Made by a program: the position numbers and the translations under genes. The notes beneath the pieces were generated by a model. That model did no database searches and was not told the DNA's origin. It saw only the letters and a list, made by a program, of their open reading frames with translations. From Streptomyces cahuitamycinicus (GTDB taxonomy: Bacteria > Actinomycetota > Actinomycetes > Streptomycetales > Streptomycetaceae): 39,660 nt of DNA. The stretch lies in NCBI RefSeq assembly GCF_002891435.1, contig NZ_POUC01000025.1, positions 1 through 39,660 on the forward strand, written 5' to 3'. Positions 19,516-27,380 of the stretch are shown here, in pieces. The first letter of the stretch is position 1; each line of letters starts with the position of its first letter.

Positions 19516-19560
19516 CAGAGCCGCGCGCCCGCGTGCCGCTCACAACGATCATTAAGAGAC
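19481..19560. repeat. 40-bp tandem direct repeat at the GNAT 3' end
   Basis: 19481-19520 and 19521-19560 are two adjacent 40-bp copies with about seven differences. Both include GCGTGCCGCTCA followed by a GATCATT core. The first copy encodes the GNAT C-terminus and stop; the second is intergenic. The copies look like a duplication with later drift. TTGACA at 19512-19517 is in copy 1 but has no matching -10. Confidence 0.8.
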
Positions 19561-19590
19561 TTCTCAGACAGCGACCCTACGGTGCGAGAC

Positions 19591-20127
19591 ATGGCAACGA
19601 ACGCAGTGGACGAGACCGAGGCCACCCAGGCCACGACCGACGAGAAGGCGGTGGACACCACCAAGTCCGACGAGGTGCCCCAGACCGAGGTCCCGGCCGC
19701 GGCCGAGGACGCGCCGACCAAGGAGGAGAGCCCCTCCGGCGTCGGCCAGGGCGCCGCCGCCGTGGTCTCCGCCGCACTGGGCGTCGTCTCGCTCACCGGC
19801 AGCTGGATCGGCACCGTCGCCTCAGCGCGCCAGAACCTCGTCGGCCAGCTGGAGACCGCGCAGAACGCGGGCGTCGCCCAGCAGATCCAGGCGGTCTACG
19901 GCGACGCCTGGCAGACCACCGCCCTGTGGGGCGGCCTGTTCGCGCTGATCGCGCTGGTCGTCGGCGTCGCGACGCTCGCCCGGCCCGCCTTCGGCACGCC
20001 GGGCAGGATCCAGGCTTCCTGGATCAAGTCCGTCGCCTGGGCGGGAGTCGCGCTCGGCGTCATCGGCCTGCTCCTGGCCGTCCTCAAGTACACCGGCGTC
20101 CTGCTCGGGCTGCCGTCCGCGAGCTGA
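19591..20127 (+). CDS. Hypothetical membrane protein with acidic/Thr-rich N-terminus
   Basis: 178 residues from ATG 19591. Residues 1-55 are low-complexity, rich in Thr, Glu, Ala and Asp, with no fold apparent. Three hydrophobic segments follow at about 56-82, 111-130 and 142-172. No enzyme motif is visible. Homologues in Streptomyces are annotated only as hypothetical. ATG 19591 is preferred over GTG 19582 because TACGGT at 19578-19583 is a good -10 that would place the start of transcription at or next to ATG 19591, giving a leaderless mRNA. A very long hairpin follows the stop. Confidence 0.75.
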   Translation: MATNAVDETEATQATTDEKAVDTTKSDEVPQTEVPAAAEDAPTKEESPSGVGQGAAAVVSAALGVVSLTGSWIGTVASARQNLVGQLETAQNAGVAQQIQAVYGDAWQTTALWGGLFALIALVVGVATLARPAFGTPGRIQASWIKSVAWAGVALGVIGLLLAVLKYTGVLLGLPSAS

Positions 20128-20143
20128 GAGCCCGCGCATCCCG

Positions 20144-20193
20144 AGGGGTCTCAGGCGGTTCCGTAAGCACCTTACGGAGCCCCTGAGGCCCCT
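20144..20193. terminator. Long hairpin, about 23 bp with one bulge
   Basis: CCGTAAG at 20161-20167 pairs with CTTACGG at 20171-20177 over a 3-nt loop. The stem then continues outwards through C20156 as a single bulge and CTCAGG/CCTGAG to A20144-T20193. It follows the stop at 20127 by 16 bp and probably ends that transcript. Confidence 0.8.
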
Positions 20194-20324
20194 CAGTCGC
20201 GTCTAAGGCCCCTCCCGGCGCCGAAGATGCGGAACTCTCCCGATGTGGCGGCCCCGTCTGGGAGACGAGAGTGAGGTCATCGCGGAGAAACACTCCGTGA
20301 CCGGCCTCTCCTCAAGGACACACC

Positions 20325-20510
20325 ATGCACGAGTACGTACTCCAGCAGCTGCGCACCTCCGACCTCATCCGCCGGGCCGACCACGAGCGCCTGGTCCGCG
20401 AGGCGACCCGGACCCGCCGCGCGGCCCGCCACGAGGCGGACACGGACGCCGCCGAGCACGAAAGCCATAGCCGCCGTTTCCGGCGGCCGCGGTTCGCCCG
20501 GACCGCGTGA
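20325..20510 (+). CDS. Small basic Streptomyces protein
   Basis: 61 residues beginning MHEYVLQQLRTSDLIRRAD, followed by an Arg/Ala-rich stretch (HERLVREATRTRRAARHEAD) and an Arg-rich tail. I recall similar short Streptomyces proteins with an N-terminal Tyr/Leu-rich start followed by RRAEQERLVREA-like helices, function unknown. AAGGAC lies upstream of ATG 20325. The last part contains a 7-bp hairpin (GCCGCCG-TTTC-CGGCGGC at 20470-20487). It probably forms one long amphipathic helix. A terminator-like palindrome follows at 20554-20587, so it may be monocistronic. Confidence 0.65.
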   Translation: MHEYVLQQLRTSDLIRRADHERLVREATRTRRAARHEADTDAAEHESHSRRFRRPRFARTA

Positions 20511-20553
20511 ACACCGGGGCGGGACCGGCCCCGGCCGTGGCCGTCCGGGAGGC

Positions 20554-20587
20554 AGCGGCCGTCGTTTCCGCGGGAACGACGGCCGCT
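20554..20587. terminator. Palindrome between small ORF and LAL regulator
   Basis: AGCGGCCGTCGTTT at 20554-20567 pairs with GAACGACGGCCGCT at 20574-20587: thirteen Watson-Crick pairs plus one G-U, with a short CCGCGG loop that can pair further. It lies 43 bp after the small ORF stop. It argues that the LAL regulator starts downstream of it. Confidence 0.6.
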
Positions 20588-20638
20588 GGTCCGGCCGTTG
20601 CGCGGAAAACCGGTGCCGCGCCGTCGGACCCGCGTGCG

Positions 20639-23600
20639 ATGCTCGGGGCCGTGGAGACCCGGTCCGTCAGCCCCCTGTTCGTCGGCCGTGCCGAGGAACA
20701 GGGCACGCTGCACGACGCGCTCGCGCGCGCCCACGAGGGCGAGCCGCAGGCGCTGCTCATCGGCGGGGAGGCCGGAGTCGGCAAGACCCGCCTGGTCGAG
20801 GAGTTCGCCGCCGCCGCCCGCGGCCGTGGGGCGGTGGTCGCGGTCGGCGGCTGCGTGGAGATCGGCGCCGACGGGCTGCCCTTCGCTCCCTTCTCCACCT
20901 CGTTGCGCGCCCTGCGCCGCGAACTCCCCGGCGAGCTGGCCGCCGCGGCCGCCGGCCAGGAGGAGGAACTGGCCCGGCTGCTGCCCGAGCTGGGCGAGTC
21001 GAGGGCCGGGAGGCACGACGAGGACGGCATGGCCCGCCTCTTCGAGCTGACCGCCCGCCTGCTGGAGCGAGTCACAGCCGAGCACACCGTCGTCCTCGCC
21101 CTGGAGGACCTGCACTGGGCCGACGCCTCCACCCGCCATCTGTTCTCCTACCTCATCCGCACCCTGCGCACCGGCCGCCTCGTCATCCTCGCCACCTACC
21201 GCTCCGACGACATCCACCGCCGCCACCCGCTCAGGCCGCTGCTCGCCGAACTCGACCGGCTCCGCACGATCCGCCGCCTCGAACTCGCCCGCTTCAACCG
21301 CGACGAGGTGGGCCGGCAGATCGCCGGGATCCTCGCCCGGGAACCCGAGCCGGACCGGGTCGACGCGATCTTCGAACGCTCCGACGGCAACGCCTTCTTC
21401 GTCGAGGAACTCGCCGTCGCCGCCCACGAGGGCTGCCGGGCGGGCCTGACGGACTCCCTGCGCGATCTGCTGCTCGTCCGTGTTGAAGGACTGCCGGAGG
21501 CGGCCCAGCAGGTCTCCCGGATCGTCGCCGAGGGCGGCTCCACCGTCGAGCACCGGCTGCTGGCCGCCGTCGCCCGGCTTGCCGAGGACGACCTCATCGA
21601 GGCACTGCGGTCCGCCGTGAACGCCGGCATCCTCGCCCCCGCACCCGGCGACGACGGCTACCGCTTCCGCCACTCGCTGGTCCGCGAGGCCGTCAGCGAC
21701 GACCTGCTCCCCGGCGAACGCTCCCGCCTCAACCGCCGCTACGCCGAGGCCCTGGAGAGCGACCCGTCCCTCGTCCCCGCCGACGAGCGGGCGACGCGCC
21801 TGGCCAGCTACTGGTACCACGCCCACGACGCCGCCAAGGCCCTGCCCGCCGTCCTCGAAGCCTCCGTCGCGGCCCGCCGCCGCCACGCCTACGCCGAGCA
21901 GCTGCGGCTCCTGGAACGGGCGATGGAACTGTGGGACTCCGCTCCCGACGCCGTACGCCGGACCCTGCGCCCCGTCGACTACACCGAGGTCTACCCTCCC
22001 CCACTGCCTGAACGGCGCGGGGGGACCCTCAGCGGTTGTGACGCGGCCACCACCGCCCTGCGCTACCTGGACCTGCTGGCCGAGGCGGCTGTCGCCGGAC
22101 GGCTCTGCGGGGAGCGCGAACGCGCCCTGAAGATCACCAAGCGGGCACTGCGCCTGCTGCAGGACGAGGACGACCCTCCCTCGAGCTCCCGACCGCGATC
22201 GGGCAGGGGAGACCCTCAGCGCGCCGCCTGGTTCTGGATCCAGCGCTCCCGGCTGGTGCAGCGGCTCGCCCGGGGCGACGGCTGGAAGGAGATCGCCACC
22301 GCGCAAAACCTGGTCCGCGGCCTGCCACCGTCCGAGGTGCACGCCGAGGTTCTGGCCACGGCCGCACACTGGTCCATGCTCCGCGAGCCCGGCCCCGACA
22401 CCCTGGCGGCCGCCGAGCGGGCCGTCGAGTACGCGCGCATGGTGGGCGCCGACGAGATCGAGTCGAACGCCCGGCTCACCCTCGGCGGGCTCATGGTCGA
22501 GGCCGGGCAGATCGAGGCCGGGCTGGCCCACATGTACGAGGTCAGGGAGGAGGTCGTGGCCCGTGGTCTCGCGGCCGTCGTGGGCCGCAGCCATGTGAAC
22601 CTCCCCTCCGCCCTGGAAGGCATCGGGCGCTCCGAGGAGTCCGTGGACATCCTGCGCGAGGGCCTGCGGCTCACCCGCAGGATGGGACTGACCGAGTCCG
22701 AGGGCTGGGTCCGGGGCAATCTCGCCGAGTCGCTCATCTCCCTGGGCCGCTGGGACGAGGCCGCGAAGGCGGCCGTCAGTGCCCAGCGGCTGGGCCGGAA
22801 GGCCGCTCCGTACGGGTCCGGCGCCAACAGCCTGGCCTTCCTCGCACTCGCCCGCGGCGAGGTGGCCGAGGCCGCCCGCCACCTCGCCGACGCCCGCGCC
22901 TCCTACGGCCCGCACGACCCCATGCCACAGCACGACCTGCCGGTCTCCTGTCTGACCGTCGCCGTCGCCGCCGCCGAGGGACGCCTGGCCGACGCCCGCA
23001 CCGAACTGGACCGCACCCTGGAGTCCGGCTTCCCGCTCGGCACCCAGCGCTACGCCTGGCCGCTGCTGCTCCACGCGGCCACCGCCGAGGCCGACGCCCG
23101 GACCCTGCCCGCCGCCCGCGCCGGCCGCGAGCAGGTACTGGACGGCATCTTCTCCGCCGTCAAGCGCCTCACCACCCACGCCCCCGTCTGGTACGCCCAC
23201 GAACAGTGGGTCCGCGCCGAACTCCACCGCTCCGAGGACCGGAGCACCCCGGACGTCTGGTCGGAGGTGGTCACCGCCTTCGAATCCCTGGGCCGGCCCT
23301 ACGACCTCGCCCGCGTCCGGTACCGCCTGGCCGAGTCCCTGCTGGCGGGCGGCGGCGAGGACGAGCGCGATCGCGCCGCGGAACTGCTCCGCCTCGCCCA
23401 CGCCGCCGCCCGCCACCTCGGCGCACGGCCGCTCGCCGACGCCGCCACCGCTCTCGGCCGGCGCGCCCGCCTCCCGCTCGCGCCCGCCGCGGCGACCGGC
23501 CCCGCGCCCGCCGACCCCGCCGAGGCCCTGGGCCTCACCAGCCGGGAACGGGACGTGCTGCGCCTGGTCGCCGCCGGCCACACCAACCGCCGCATCGCGG

Positions 23601-23752
23601 AGCAGCTGTTCATCTCGCCGAAGACCGCGAGCGTCCACGTCTCCAACATCCTGGGCAAACTCGGCGTCTCAGGGCGGGGCGAGGCGGCGGCGGTGGCGCA
23701 CCGGCTGGGACTGTTCCCGGCCGAACTGCTCATGCCCGGCCCGGCCGGCTGA
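20639..23752 (+). CDS. LuxR-family ATP-binding regulator (LAL), with two in-frame palindromic insertions
   Basis: About 1037 residues from ATG 20639 (GTG 20651 is an alternative). Domains: AAA/STAND ATPase with FVGR at 14-17, Walker A GGEAGVGKT at 42-50 and Walker B VVLALEDLHWAD at 151-162; a long helical repeat sensor region; and a C-terminal LuxR helix-turn-helix at about 965-1030 (LTSRERDVLRLVAAGHTNRR, FISPKTASVHVSNIL). LAL proteins are transcriptional activators whose ATPase senses a ligand. Two segments stand out: residues about 452-464 (PLPERRGGTLSG) and about 512-526 (PSSSRPRSGRGDP). They interrupt otherwise helical sequence and are encoded by imperfect palindromes. An upstream in-frame GTG at 20507 is rejected because the palindrome at 20554 lies between. 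Confidence 0.9.
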   Translation: MLGAVETRSVSPLFVGRAEEQGTLHDALARAHEGEPQALLIGGEAGVGKTRLVEEFAAAARGRGAVVAVGGCVEIGADGLPFAPFSTSLRALRRELPGELAAAAAGQEEELARLLPELGESRAGRHDEDGMARLFELTARLLERVTAEHTVVLALEDLHWADASTRHLFSYLIRTLRTGRLVILATYRSDDIHRRHPLRPLLAELDRLRTIRRLELARFNRDEVGRQIAGILAREPEPDRVDAIFERSDGNAFFVEELAVAAHEGCRAGLTDSLRDLLLVRVEGLPEAAQQVSRIVAEGGSTVEHRLLAAVARLAEDDLIEALRSAVNAGILAPAPGDDGYRFRHSLVREAVSDDLLPGERSRLNRRYAEALESDPSLVPADERATRLASYWYHAHDAAKALPAVLEASVAARRRHAYAEQLRLLERAMELWDSAPDAVRRTLRPVDYTEVYPPPLPERRGGTLSGCDAATTALRYLDLLAEAAVAGRLCGERERALKITKRALRLLQDEDDPPSSSRPRSGRGDPQRAAWFWIQRSRLVQRLARGDGWKEIATAQNLVRGLPPSEVHAEVLATAAHWSMLREPGPDTLAAAERAVEYARMVGADEIESNARLTLGGLMVEAGQIEAGLAHMYEVREEVVARGLAAVVGRSHVNLPSALEGIGRSEESVDILREGLRLTRRMGLTESEGWVRGNLAESLISLGRWDEAAKAAVSAQRLGRKAAPYGSGANSLAFLALARGEVAEAARHLADARASYGPHDPMPQHDLPVSCLTVAVAAAEGRLADARTELDRTLESGFPLGTQRYAWPLLLHAATAEADARTLPAARAGREQVLDGIFSAVKRLTTHAPVWYAHEQWVRAELHRSEDRSTPDVWSEVVTAFESLGRPYDLARVRYRLAESLLAGGGEDERDRAAELLRLAHAAARHLGARPLADAATALGRRARLPLAPAAATGPAPADPAEALGLTSRERDVLRLVAAGHTNRRIAEQLFISPKTASVHVSNILGKLGVSGRGEAAAVAHRLGLFPAELLMPGPAG
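21993..22030. repeat. In-gene palindromic element A (LAL)
   Basis: The core starts with ACCCTCCCCC and ends with GGGGGGACCCTC. CCCCC/GGGGG and CTGCC/GGCG pair with bulges around a TGAAC loop. ACCCTC occurs at both ends (21993-21998 and 22025-22030). It encodes the Pro/Arg/Gly-rich stretch at residues about 452-464. The termini match element B. Confidence 0.7.
22173..22217. repeat. In-gene palindromic element B (LAL)
   Basis: Flanked by ACCCTC at 22173-22178 and 22212-22217, exactly 39 bp (13 codons) apart. Inside, CCCGA at 22188-22192 pairs with TCGGG at 22199-22203, and CTCCCT with AGGGGAG forms an outer stem with one bulge. Both A and B are followed by AGCG after the second ACCCTC. Confidence 0.7.
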
Positions 23753-23799
23753 GGCATACGCTGTAAGGACGGCGCGGCTCGGCGGCTCAGGGAGGCTCC

Positions 23800-23985
23800 G
23801 TGTTCAACGTGTTCGAGGAACTGTTCTCACCGGGGCGCAAACACACCCGCGACGAGCAGAACCGCCTGGAACTGACTCGCGAGGACGTCGGGGACGGCGA
23901 CCCCGGACGCGGACCGATAGACCTCACGTCCGGGAAGGTCGTCGTACGCCCGTCCGAGGAGGAGGCGGAGAACCCGGGGAACTAG
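23800..23985 (+). CDS. DUF6191-like small protein
   Basis: 61 residues from GTG 23800, with GGGAGG upstream. The sequence MFNVFEELFSPGRKHT...ELTREDVGDGDPGRGPIDL...GKVVV matches, from memory, a short actinobacterial family (DUF6191) of unknown function. Charged, with no membrane segment. It follows the LAL gene by 47 bp; TACGCT just upstream is a possible -10. The next gene is convergent on the minus strand and ends 15 bp away. Confidence 0.78.
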   Translation: MFNVFEELFSPGRKHTRDEQNRLELTREDVGDGDPGRGPIDLTSGKVVVRPSEEEAENPGN

Positions 23986-24000
23986 GCCGGGACGCGGTCT

Positions 24001-25170
24001 CTACTTCACCCGCAGCTCCAGGATCCGGTCGTCCCCGTCCTCCGGGTTGCCCCGGCCGTCCGTGTTGCTGGTCACCAGCCACAGCCGGTCGCCGCCCGCC
24101 GGCACCACCGTGCGCAGCCGGCCGTACTCGCCCTCCAGGAAGGCCTGAGGCTCGGCCGAGGCCTCGGTGCCGTTCAGGGGGATGCGCCACAGCCGCTTGC
24201 CGCGCAGGCCCGCCATCCAGACCGACCCCTCGGCGTAGGCGATGCCGCTGGGGGAGGCCTCGGCCGTGGTCCACTGGTCGACCGGGTTGTGGAACTCCCC
24301 GTCGTCGGACCGGCCCTCGGCCTCCGGCCAGCCGTAGTTGTCGCCCGGCTTGATCGCGTTGAGCTCGTCCCAGGTGTCCTGGCCGAACTCCGAGGCGAAC
24401 AGGCGCTGCTTGCCGTCCCAGGCGAGGCCCTGCACATTGCGGTGGCCGTAGGAGTACACCGGCGAGTCAGGGAAGGGGTTGCCCGGCGCGGGCTCGCCCT
24501 CCGGGGTCAGACGGAGGATCTTGCCGCCCACGGAGTCCTTGTCCTGGGACAGGCCGGTGTCGCCGCTCTCGCCCGTGCCCACGTAGAGCATCTTGTCCGG
24601 CCCGAACTCGATGCGGCCGCCGTTGTGGATGAAGCCCTTGGGGATGCCCCGGAAGACCGTGTCGGGCGCTCCGAGCTGCTCGCCGGAGGGCTTCTGCTCG
24701 TCGTAGATCATGCGGACGATGCGGTTGTCGGAGGCCGAGGTGAAGTACGCGTAGACCATGTGATCCGAGGCGTAGTCGGGGGACAGGGCGATCCCGAGGA
24801 GGCCGCCCTCGCCGGCCGCCGAGACCCCCGGCACCTCGCCCAGTTCGGTCTTCTTGCCGGTCTTCTCGTCGACCCGGACGATCGTCCCCTCGTCCCGGGA
24901 GGCGACCAGCAGACCGCCGCCCGGCAGCGGAGCGAGCCCCCAGGGTGACTCCAGGCCCTCGGCGACGGTGCGCACCACCGTCACCGAGCCCTGGGCGGGC
25001 GGTGTCTCCCCGGCGGACTGCCGCGGCGGCGCGGAGGACCCCGGCGCCGTACGGCCCGGGGAGGCGCTCTCGTCCTTGCCGGACGAACCTCCGCCGTCGG
25101 AGGAGCAACCGGCCGTCAGCAGGAGCGCGGCGGCCAGCACGGTCGGGACGGCTCGACGTGGCACGATCAT
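24001..25170 (-). CDS. PQQ-type soluble glucose/sorbosone dehydrogenase-like lipoprotein
   Basis: 389 residues. The N-terminal signal peptide has a lipobox-like LLLTAGC with acylable Cys22, followed by a Ser/Gly/Pro linker to about 75, so it is probably anchored outside the membrane. The rest is a GSDH-type six-bladed beta-propeller: LESPWGLAPLPGGGLLVASRD, GEGGLLGIALSPDY, NGGRIEFGPDKMLYVGTGE, SYGHRNVQGLAWD, and FGQDTWDELNAIKPGDNYGW. These are typical of quinoprotein sugar dehydrogenases, although cofactor use in Streptomyces members is not established. ATG 25170 is preferred because GAAGGGACC precedes it and it starts the signal peptide. The upstream in-frame extension to 25209 is rejected. 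Confidence 0.88.
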   Translation of the reverse strand: MIVPRRAVPTVLAAALLLTAGCSSDGGGSSGKDESASPGRTAPGSSAPPRQSAGETPPAQGSVTVVRTVAEGLESPWGLAPLPGGGLLVASRDEGTIVRVDEKTGKKTELGEVPGVSAAGEGGLLGIALSPDYASDHMVYAYFTSASDNRIVRMIYDEQKPSGEQLGAPDTVFRGIPKGFIHNGGRIEFGPDKMLYVGTGESGDTGLSQDKDSVGGKILRLTPEGEPAPGNPFPDSPVYSYGHRNVQGLAWDGKQRLFASEFGQDTWDELNAIKPGDNYGWPEAEGRSDDGEFHNPVDQWTTAEASPSGIAYAEGSVWMAGLRGKRLWRIPLNGTEASAEPQAFLEGEYGRLRTVVPAGGDRLWLVTSNTDGRGNPEDGDDRILELRVK

Positions 25171-25287
25171 GGTCCCTTCGACGGGGCAGGTCCTCTCCCT
25201 GTCATACACCGCTCGCGGCTCCCAGGTTCCCGATCACGGAACGCCGAACCAGGAACACGGGGTTTGCCCGAAACGCGCCTCGCCCAA

Positions 25288-25353
25288 GGGGTCCTTTCAC
25301 CACGCCCGTCCGGGTCGCGCGGCCTGATCGGACGGGCGTGGTGAAAGGACCCC
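25288..25353. terminator. Perfect 24-bp inverted repeat abutting a stop codon
   Basis: The arms 25288-25311 and 25330-25353 are exactly complementary over 24 bp, with an 18-nt loop. The right arm ends one base before the stop codon of the minus-strand aldo/keto reductase. It probably ends that transcript before the PQQ-type gene's own promoter. The length and perfection are unusual compared with the other terminators here. Confidence 0.75.
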
Positions 25354-26352
25354 TCAGTCCCACGATCCCTGGGCGGGAGGCAGCTCACCTATCTCCCCGA
25401 GATCGTCGGAGGTCAGGCGCAGCGCCGCCGCGGCCGTGTTCTCCGTGACCCAGCGCTCCTGCTTCGCACCCGGGACGGGGACCACGTGCGGGCCCTGGGC
25501 CAGCACCCACGCGAGGGCGACCTGGGCGGGCGTGACGTCCGTGCCGTGCCGGCGGGCCACGCGGCGCAGGCCCGCGACGACCGGCTGGTTCGCGGCCATC
25601 ATCTCGGCCGTGAAGCGGGGGTGCCGGGCGCGCGGGTCGTCCGCCTCGAAGCCCGCTCCGGGCCGCAGCCGGCCGGTCAGGAAGCCGTTGCCCAGCGGCA
25701 TCGCGGCGAGGAAACCGACGCCTCGCGTCCGGCACCAGGGCAGCAGGGTCTCCAGCGCCTCGGGCGACCACACCGACAGCTCCGCCTGCACCGCGCTCAC
25801 GGGGAAGACCTGCTGCACCCGCTCCAGCTGCCGAATCGTTCCGTCGTGCAGCCGGGCCCCGGTGCGGCGGCCGGCCCGCGCCCCCACCGCGCACAGGCCC
25901 AACGCCCGTACCTTCCCCGCCTGGACGAGCTCCGCCATCGCGCCCCAGGTCTCCTCGACCGGCACCTCGGGGTCGGCCCGGTGCAGCTGGTAGAGGTCGA
26001 TGACGTCCGTCTGCAGCCGCCGCAGCGACGCGTCGCAGGCCCGCTTCACGTACCCGGGGCGGCCGTTGGCGACGATGTGCTGGTCGCCCACGAGCAACCC
26101 GACCTTCGTCGACACGAACGCGTCGGACCGCCGCTCCTTCAACGCCCGCCCCACCAGCAGCTCGTTGGTGAAGGGGCCGTACATGTCGGCCGTGTCCAGC
26201 AGGGACGCGCCCAGGTCGAGTGCCCGGTGCACCGCCCTGAGCGACTCGTCGCCGCGCCGCCTCGACGCGCTGTAGGCCCAGCTCATCGGCATGCACCCGA
26301 GTCCGACGGCCCCCACCGCGAGCGCCGCCGCGCCGATCGTCCTGCGCTCCAC
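25354..26352 (-). CDS. Aldo/keto reductase
   Basis: 332 residues, an (alpha/beta)8-barrel NADPH-dependent oxidoreductase acting on aldehydes or ketones. The catalytic tetrad is visible: Asp and Tyr in LDTADMYG, Lys in STKVGLL, His in DLYQLHRADPEVPVEE. Cofactor-loop region: VPVPGAKQERWV. It resembles the YajO/YhdN-type bacterial group. Start GTG 26352, with AGGGAGGG about ten bases upstream. It is divergent from the 2-hydroxyacid dehydrogenase, with a 77-bp gap. Substrate unknown. Confidence 0.93.
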   Translation of the reverse strand: MERRTIGAAALAVGAVGLGCMPMSWAYSASRRRGDESLRAVHRALDLGASLLDTADMYGPFTNELLVGRALKERRSDAFVSTKVGLLVGDQHIVANGRPGYVKRACDASLRRLQTDVIDLYQLHRADPEVPVEETWGAMAELVQAGKVRALGLCAVGARAGRRTGARLHDGTIRQLERVQQVFPVSAVQAELSVWSPEALETLLPWCRTRGVGFLAAMPLGNGFLTGRLRPGAGFEADDPRARHPRFTAEMMAANQPVVAGLRRVARRHGTDVTPAQVALAWVLAQGPHVVPVPGAKQERWVTENTAAAALRLTSDDLGEIGELPPAQGSWD

Positions 26353-26429
26353 CTGGTCGTGACCCTCCCTGTTCGAGCCACCCCAACCTAACCTCTGCCG
26401 TCGCAGGCTCCTGACATAGCCTCCAGAGC

Positions 26430-27380
26430 ATGACTGCTGACGTGTGGCTGCCCATCCCGCCGGAGGAGATCGACGGACTCCCCGAGGGCCCGGACTACCG
26501 CTTCTGGAACGGTGGGGAGGACTTCCCCGCGGACCCGGCCGACTGCGCCTTCTACGTCGTCCCCTACATGAAGCCCAGCCCGCTGTGCGTGCGTCCCATG
26601 GGGCGGATGGGCAACGTCCAGGTCGTGCAGACCCTCTCCGCCGGGATCGACCACGTTCAGCCGGGGCTCGGGTACCTGCCCGCGGGCGTGCGGCTGTGCA
26701 ATGCGCGCGGGGTGCACGAGGCCAGCACCGGTGAGCTCACCCTCGCGCTGATCCTGGCCTCGCTGCGCGGGATCCCCGACTTCGTGCGCGCGCAGGACCG
26801 GGGGGAGTGGCTCGGCGGGTTCCGGCCCGCCCTCGCCGACAAGAACGTCCTCATCGTGGGGTACGGCTCGATCGGCGAGGCCATCGAGGACCGGCTCGTT
26901 CCGTTCGAGGTGGCGCGGGTGGCGCGCGTCGCGCGCTCCGAGCGCACCACGGCGCGCGGTCCGGTGCATCCGCTCACCGAACTCCCCGCGCTGCTGCCGG
27001 AGGCGGACGTCGTCATCCTGTCCACCCCGCTCACCGGGACCACCCGTGGCCTGGCCGGAGCCGACTTCCTGTCCCGGATGAAGGACGGCGCGCTCCTCGT
27101 CAACGTCGCCCGCGGACCCGTCGTCGACACCAAGGCCCTGCTCGCCGAACTCGAGAGCGGCCGTATCACCGCCGCCCTCGACGTCACCGACCCGGAGCCG
27201 CTGGCGCGCGAACACCCCTTGTGGCGTGCGCCGGGGGTACTCATCAGCCCGCACGTCGGTGGACCCACCTCCGCGTTCCTTCCGCGCGCCAAGCGGCTCC
27301 TGGTGGACCAGTTGAACCGTTATGTGAACCGGGAGCCGCTCCGCAACGTGATCCTCACGACGGGTGCATCAACCCGCTGA
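26430..27380 (+). CDS. D-2-hydroxyacid dehydrogenase family protein
   Basis: 316 residues. Seen: nucleotide motif VGYGSIG at about 143-149; catalytic Arg in VNVARGPVVDTKALLAEL, Glu in DVTDPEPL and His in SPHVGG. The cofactor-loop sequence following beta-2 (VARVARSERTT) is Arg-rich, suggesting NADP(H). The N-terminal half (DVWLPIPPEE) is the less conserved substrate domain. Members reduce glyoxylate, hydroxypyruvate or 2-keto acids. It precedes cdgE by 438 bp and has no visible operon partner. Confidence 0.92.
   Translation: MTADVWLPIPPEEIDGLPEGPDYRFWNGGEDFPADPADCAFYVVPYMKPSPLCVRPMGRMGNVQVVQTLSAGIDHVQPGLGYLPAGVRLCNARGVHEASTGELTLALILASLRGIPDFVRAQDRGEWLGGFRPALADKNVLIVGYGSIGEAIEDRLVPFEVARVARVARSERTTARGPVHPLTELPALLPEADVVILSTPLTGTTRGLAGADFLSRMKDGALLVNVARGPVVDTKALLAELESGRITAALDVTDPEPLAREHPLWRAPGVLISPHVGGPTSAFLPRAKRLLVDQLNRYVNREPLRNVILTTGASTR

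Noticed and set aside
19512..19517. TTGACA in the GNAT tandem repeat as a promoter
   Set aside because: No TANNNT at correct spacing. TACGGT at 19578 is better placed for the next gene.
20507..20638. Upstream GTG start for the LAL regulator
   Set aside because: The added 44 residues are low-complexity Ala/Pro/Gly and are encoded across a strong palindrome; conserved sequence begins near SPLFVGR.
20312..23638. A very long open frame antisense to the LAL regulator
   Set aside because: Long antisense frames are normal in DNA of this GC content. It shows no domain motif, and the plus-strand gene has clear Walker and LuxR motifs.
25225..25230. GGAACC (minus strand) as an ECF sigma -35 before the PQQ-type gene
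   Set aside because: No convincing -10 at the usual ECF spacing; a six-base match alone is too weak.
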